From: Candidatus Roizmanbacteria bacterium
Lineage (GTDB): Bacteria; Patescibacteriota; Microgenomatia; UBA1406; GWC2-37-13
Reading direction: 5' to 3'
Assembly (NCBI GenBank): GCA_024653985.1
Contig: JANLIS010000029.1
Coordinates: forward strand, 1 to 6,839
Length of the DNA: 6,839 nucleotides
How positions within the stretch are numbered: position 1 is the first letter of the stretch; every line of letters begins with the position of its first letter. The notes under the pieces were generated by a model that ran no database searches, was not told the DNA's origin, and worked only from the letters and a program-made list of their open reading frames with translations. The position numbers and the translations under genes were made by a program. Below, one piece after another: positions 5,788 through 6,839 of this stretch.

Positions 5788-6225
5788 CTATGGTTGATTA
5801 ACTATATAACATTTTTTTGGAGAAGCGCAAGTAAAACCACCGATGACTGGGCAGGTCGCTCCATCAGGATCGGCGATATTTTCAAGGCAGGCAACAACAC
5901 TGTATGTAAGAGTATCAGTATAAACGTACGCATAAGCTGTTCCTAGTGGATCTGCTGGAAAATTGTTCATATATATATTGCCTGAGCAATTTGCTCCACT
6001 TGACCAACAAACGTTAATAGTTGGCAAAGCTAGAGGAATAGCTGTTGGCGTTTGATCTTGTTTATAAAGTTCAAAAGCTTTTTGGATCTGTCTAAGATCG
6101 GATTTTCTTTGTGAATCACGAGCCCTTTCACGAGCAGCCATAAAATTCGGCAGAAATAATGCTGAAAGACTTCCGATGATGGCAATAACGACGAGCAACT
6201 CTATAAGTGTAAACGATTTCTTCAT
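5788..6225 (-). CDS. GspG-like type IV prepilin (first of three paralogs)
   Basis: Prepilin of 145 residues with a very short leader, MKKS, cleaved before FTLIE; Ser at -1 replaces the usual Gly. Glu5 is present, and the helix [19 protein letters not shown] continues into [20 protein letters not shown] and FELYKQD, a classic GspG/pseudopilin pattern. The globular domain contains [19 protein letters not shown] (87-105), equivalent to the P-x-DP-x-G-x-x-Y motif of GspG, where calcium-binding residues often lie. Six cysteines (73, 80, 113, 125, 133, 139) suggest up to three disulfides. It is the first pilin gene after the holB-like gene, 121 bp away, with repeat copy 2 filling the gap. Candidate major pilin or pseudopilin. 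Confidence 0.88.
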   Translation of the reverse strand: MKKSFTLIELLVVIAIIGSLSALFLPNFMAARERARDSQRKSDLRQIQKAFELYKQDQTPTAIPLALPTINVCWSSGANCSGNIYMNNFPADPLGTAYAYVYTDTLTYSVVACLENIADPDGATCPVIGGFTCASPKKCYIVNQP

Positions 6226-6228
6226 AAA

Positions 6229-6348
6229 TTTCTAATTTCTAATTATTTTAATTGACCTAAATAATTTCTAACCCCCAATTTCCCAATTGGTAATTGAGAC
6301 TTGGATATTTTTTAGAAATTAGATCAATTAGGTTAATTAGATCAATTT
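6229..6348. repeat. AT-rich intergenic repeat, copy 2
   Basis: Fills the gap between the holB-like gene and the first pilin gene. The core 6274-6322 matches copy 1 at 44 of 49 positions. The left arm TTTCTAATTTCTAATTA (6229-6245) is complementary in part to TTTAGAAATTAG (6311-6322). The right end, 6317-6348, is a 9-bp tandem array: AATTAGATC, AATTAGGTT, AATTAGATC, then AATTT, the same units as in copy 1 in a different order. Its last bases overlap the stop codon of the holB-like gene (6347-6349), and its left arm ends 3 bp before the pilin ATG, so it forms the entire leader of that gene. Confidence 0.78.
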
Positions 6349-6839
6349 ATTTTATAGTATATGTTTTCCAGATAAAAATCAATGCTTGATCTATGGTTAA
6401 TTGAGGATTTAGGTTATTGGTTGATAATAGCTTAATAAGCGTTAGAATTTTTTTAATAATTTTTGATGATTTTTTATCAGAGTCTAATCTTCTGCGAAAA
6501 AACGAAATCAATTGAATAAGAATTTTTTTTGCCGATTCTTTGTCTGTTATTTTAAATTGTGTTAATGGTATTTTTGTCGTAGGGGTTTGATTTATCAAAC
6601 CCTCAATCAAGGGCGCAATAAATTGCGCCCCTACAACATTTTCTATTTTTTTACCTTGTAATTTCACAATTTTTGTTCTCGAAATAATTGTTGGTAAAAG
6701 ACTATTTCTATTATCAGCGGTTAAAACAAACTGTACTTTAGATGGAGGTTCTTCAAGAAGTTTTAAAAATGAATTTTGAGCTGGAGTTGAGGAAAGATGA
6801 AAATTTTCAAGAAAGTAAATTCTTGTTTGGGGGTTGAAT
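6347..6839 (-). CDS. holB: DNA polymerase III delta' subunit-like clamp loader, 5'-truncated
   Basis: AAA+ clamp-loader subunit that helps load the sliding clamp during replication. The frame is open from the window edge to the TAA at 6347-6349, giving 163 visible residues; the N-terminal part with the Walker A region lies outside. Visible residues 6-13, RIYFLENF, match the Walker B region. AQNSFLKLLEEPPSKVQFVL (20-39) followed by TADN is the strongly conserved delta'/DnaX stretch leading to sensor 1, and LLPTIISRT (45-53) is the SRC-type arginine-finger motif with Thr for Cys. The C-terminal helical collar includes LLSTNNLNPQLTIDQALIFI. A GTG at 6667 is internal, since the conserved motifs lie upstream of it. 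A palindromic element at 6576-6637 is read through in frame within the linker after the SRT motif. DnaX is possible, but the single short collar favours delta'. Confidence 0.85.
   Translation of the reverse strand, partial: FNPQTRIYFLENFHLSSTPAQNSFLKLLEEPPSKVQFVLTADNRNSLLPTIISRTKIVKLQGKKIENVVGAQFIAPLIEGLINQTPTTKIPLTQFKITDKESAKKILIQLISFFRRRLDSDKKSSKIIKKILTLIKLLSTNNLNPQLTIDQALIFIWKTYTIK
6576..6637. repeat. 62-bp palindromic element inserted in frame in the holB-like gene
   Basis: Outer inverted arms GTCGTAGGGG (6576-6585) and CCCCTACAAC (6628-6637) match at 9 of 10 positions. Inside are two perfect 8-bp hairpins: 6583-6590 with 6595-6602 (loop TTTA) and 6611-6618 with 6623-6630 (loop TAAA), so the whole can fold as a cloverleaf-like or cruciform structure. 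On the coding strand it is read without a stop as VVGAQFIAPLIEGLINQTPT plus Thr. Its GC-rich arms contrast with the AT-rich gene around it. This resembles Rickettsia palindromic elements and other small non-autonomous repeats that insert into genes. Mobility and family membership are inferred. Confidence 0.8.

Noticed and set aside
5664..6348. The two AT-rich repeats as a CRISPR array or insertion sequence
   Set aside because: There are only two diverged copies separated by a complete pilin gene, no spacers, no cas gene and no transposase.

Overview
The window looks like a piece of a small, AT-rich genome of the Patescibacteria (Candidate Phyla Radiation), most likely near the Parcubacteria. 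The reasons are the very compact gene packing, Shine-Dalgarno-poor starts, AT-rich intergenic repeats, and a type IV pilus locus with PilM, PilN and PilO and several GspG-like pilins but no PilP or secretin. This placement is inference. The standard bacterial code works throughout.

Layout. On the + strand, 1-624 is the 3' part of the RNase III gene (rnc), followed by a short spacer with a palindromic repeat and a good extended -10 promoter, then the complete gene for ribosomal protein S16 (rpsP, 750-989). Everything else is on the - strand and runs towards rpsP. In transcription order: the 3' part of a clamp-loader delta' gene (holB-like, 6839-6347); six prepilin genes (6225-3338); then pilM (3293-2268), pilN (2262-1672) and pilO (1682-993). 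The stop codons of pilO and rpsP face each other across 3 bp.

The pilus genes form one logical unit. The first three prepilins are GspG-like paralogs (major-pilin candidates). The next three look like the FimT/GspH, PilV/GspI and PilW/GspJ minor pilins that build a tip or priming complex. PilM, PilN and PilO form the cytoplasmic and inner-membrane alignment complex. The motor ATPases, PilC and the prepilin peptidase are not in the window.

The most unusual content is (1) a 62-bp double-hairpin palindromic element lying in frame inside the holB-like gene, (2) two copies of a roughly 120-bp AT-rich repeat with 9-bp tandem units that form the leaders of the first two pilin genes, with related sequence before rpsP, (3) cysteines found almost only in the six pilins and always in even number, and (4) a PilM whose nucleotide-binding loops look eroded.
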